Positions 6,778 through 7,353 of a DNA stretch of 7,353 nt are shown piece after piece (the stretch's first letter is position 1; every line of letters starts with the position of its first letter). The notes under the pieces were generated by a model, which made no database searches, was not told the DNA's origin, and worked only from the letters and a program-made list of their open reading frames with translations. Source of the DNA: an uncultured Chlamydiae bacterium (GTDB lineage Bacteria; Chlamydiota; Chlamydiia; Chlamydiales; Rhabdochlamydiaceae); the NCBI GenBank assembly GCA_945957075.1, contig CAMFJP010000069.1, positions 1 through 7,353 of the forward strand, given 5' to 3'. The position numbers and the translations under genes were made by a program.

Positions 6778-7044
6778 CTGGAAGTGAATTTTTTTTTGCC
6801 CCTCCGGTACAAGACCAAGCTCGCGCATTAGGACCATTTCTATCCACGCGGGGTCTTGTTGGCTGCTGACTTGCAAAAGTAAATCCTTGTGTTCTTCGAT
6901 TGCTCGGATTTTTTCTTCTTCTAGTTTACTCAGTTGACAGAGCAAATCCCGATATAACGTATTTTGAACCCAGTAGCTGCGTAGGTAAAAAGCGGCAATA
7001 GCCAAAGCCCCTAAAGTGATCCATACAGAAGGCTTTTTAAGCAC
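6769..7044 (-). CDS. FtsB/DivIC-like septum protein, single-pass coiled coil
   Basis: A complete 91-residue protein starting at GTG (7044-7042). AGGGAG lies 5 nt upstream, and an in-frame TAG at 7056-7054 rules out a longer form. There is a short cytoplasmic N-terminus with K3 and K4, one membrane helix at about 6-22, and a charged helix at about 28-62 (SKLEEEKIRAIEEHKDLL) that should form a coiled coil. Then comes DPAWIEMVLMRELGLVPEGQ (64-83), which matches the D-P-x-x-I-E-x-x-x-R-E-x-L-G-x-V-x-x-G pattern at the end of FtsB/DivIC proteins. In that family the protein spans the inner membrane and joins FtsL and FtsQ/DivIB in the division complex. The sequence is too short and divergent to separate FtsB from DivIC or a general septum-initiator homologue. 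It is the first gene of the leftward series. Confidence 0.75.
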   Translation of the reverse strand: MLKKPSVWITLGALAIAAFYLRSYWVQNTLYRDLLCQLSKLEEEKIRAIEEHKDLLLQVSSQQDPAWIEMVLMRELGLVPEGQKKIHFQHE

Positions 7045-7049
7045 AAGAT

Positions 7050-7055
7050 CTCCCT
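7050..7055 (-). promoter_or_regulatory. Shine-Dalgarno supporting the GTG start of the DivIC-like gene
   Basis: AGGGAG on the minus strand lies 5 nt before GTG 7044-7042. With the in-frame stop just upstream, and no ATG near the N-terminus before the membrane helix, it decides the start in favour of GTG. Confidence 0.65.
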
Positions 7056-7111
7056 AAAGTTTGCTCAAAACCTGAACTTCATGATTTTCGATACCCCTAT
7101 TTTTTGTAAAG

Positions 7112-7146
7112 GAGGTCTGTTAGGCTTTTTGCATAAGAGGTCTGTT
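7112..7146 (+). repeat. 10-bp direct repeat GAGGTCTGTT in the divergent intergenic region
   Basis: Identical copies at 7112-7121 and 7137-7146, 25 bp apart start to start. They lie 24-58 bp upstream of the M32 peptidase ATG and about 70-100 bp upstream of the DivIC-like start on the other strand. The spacing, close to two and a half helical turns, and the position could suit a regulator binding site. A small chance duplication is equally possible. Confidence 0.4.
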
Positions 7147-7169
7147 GCATCAAAAGTATTAGAGAGATT

Positions 7170-7353
7170 ATGGTATGGACTATGAATGGCTATGACAAAC
7201 TGGCAAGCCTTGCAAAACAGGCGGCCCTTTTTAACTCAATCAGGGAGCTTTTGGACTGGGATCAGGAGACGTACATGCCTCCTGGGGGCGCAGATATTCG
7301 TGCTGCTCAGTATGGTTTCGTCTCGGAGCTTGCTCATAAAATTACAACCAGTG
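7170..7353 (+). CDS. M32-family metallocarboxypeptidase, N-terminal fragment (thermostable carboxypeptidase 1 type)
   Basis: An open frame from ATG 7170 to the window end gives 61 codons and no stop. The frame is closed by TAA at 7134-7136, so the start is at 7170 or at the in-frame ATG 7182. GAGAG lies just upstream but is close and weak as a ribosome binding site. The translated N-terminus has the M32 signature: a helix YDKLASLAKQAALFNSIREL, then LLDWDQETYMPPGG (27-40) and RAAQ (44-47), followed by SELAHKITT. Family knowledge: cytoplasmic metal-dependent carboxypeptidases of about 500 residues that trim C-terminal residues from peptides. The HEXXH metal site lies far downstream and is not in this window, so activity cannot be judged. 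It is divergent from the leftward operon. Confidence 0.88.
   Translation, partial: MVWTMNGYDKLASLAKQAALFNSIRELLDWDQETYMPPGGADIRAAQYGFVSELAHKITTS

Larger units (their letters stand above)
2928..7044 (-). other. Probable four-gene operon: divIC-like, CNNM, CNNM paralogue, PIN-PhoH
   Basis: Four same-strand genes have gaps of 3 bp, -4 bp and 68 bp, and no convincing terminator lies between them. The only weak candidate is a 4-bp AACC/GGTT stem followed by six T (minus, 4317-4297), after the second CNNM gene. A strong palindrome directly after the last stop codon could mark the 3' end. The promoter should lie in 7045-7169, but no good -35/-10 pair is visible. Gene content links cell-envelope growth, divalent-cation export and RNA metabolism. 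Confidence 0.6.

Noticed and set aside
7129..7184. Short TTG-started leader frame of 18 codons (7129-7182) overlapping the M32 start, with AGGAGG at 7110-7115
   Set aside because: The spacing from AGGAGG is too long (13 nt), the start is TTG, and the peptide has no attenuator-like feature.

Overview
The window looks like a stretch of a moderately AT-rich bacterial chromosome (roughly 40-45% GC by eye). It is dominated by one leftward (minus-strand) gene series, with a single rightward gene entering at the far right. Two adjacent CNNM/CorC-type membrane proteins, a PIN-PhoH ATPase, a small FtsB/DivIC-like protein and an M32 carboxypeptidase would fit an environmental chlamydia or another member of the PVC group. 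That is a guess from gene content and from memory of chlamydial genomes. The window holds no rRNA, tRNA or marker protein that fixes the taxonomy.

Layout from left to right. Positions 1-2759 (minus) hold the N-terminal 919 residues of a large secreted protein that continues past the left edge. It has a signal peptide, six beta-propeller-like blades of about 40 residues, a lysine-rich linker, then six complete bacterial Ig-like repeats of 96-108 residues and the start of a seventh. Positions 2760-2927 are non-coding and hold a strong imperfect palindrome flanked by an 8-bp direct repeat, immediately after the stop codon of the next gene. Positions 2928-4247 (minus) encode a full-length PIN-PhoH (YlaK/PhoH2-type) protein. 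Positions 4316-5524 and 5521-6765 (minus) encode two paralogous CNNM (DUF21)-CBS-CorC_HlyC membrane proteins that overlap by 4 bp. Positions 6769-7044 (minus) encode a 91-residue single-pass coiled-coil protein of the FtsB/DivIC type with a GTG start. Positions 7045-7169 form a divergent intergenic region with a 10-bp direct repeat. Positions 7170-7353 (plus) are the first 61 codons of an M32-family carboxypeptidase.

The four genes from 7044 down to 2928 are tightly spaced (3-bp gap, 4-bp overlap, 68-bp gap) and probably form one transcription unit. The pairing of CorC-like proteins with a PhoH-like ATPase echoes the ybeZ-ybeY-ybeX (PhoH/YbeY/CorC) operon of Proteobacteria, although the subfamilies differ and YbeY is not in this window. 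The downstream CNNM paralogue has lost several residues that the upstream copy keeps in the family's ion-site motifs. A division of labour or a heteromeric complex is therefore a reasonable hypothesis. I did not find a clear novel defence, mobile or RNA system. The best leads are the propeller-Ig surface protein, the degenerate CNNM partner and the palindromic element.
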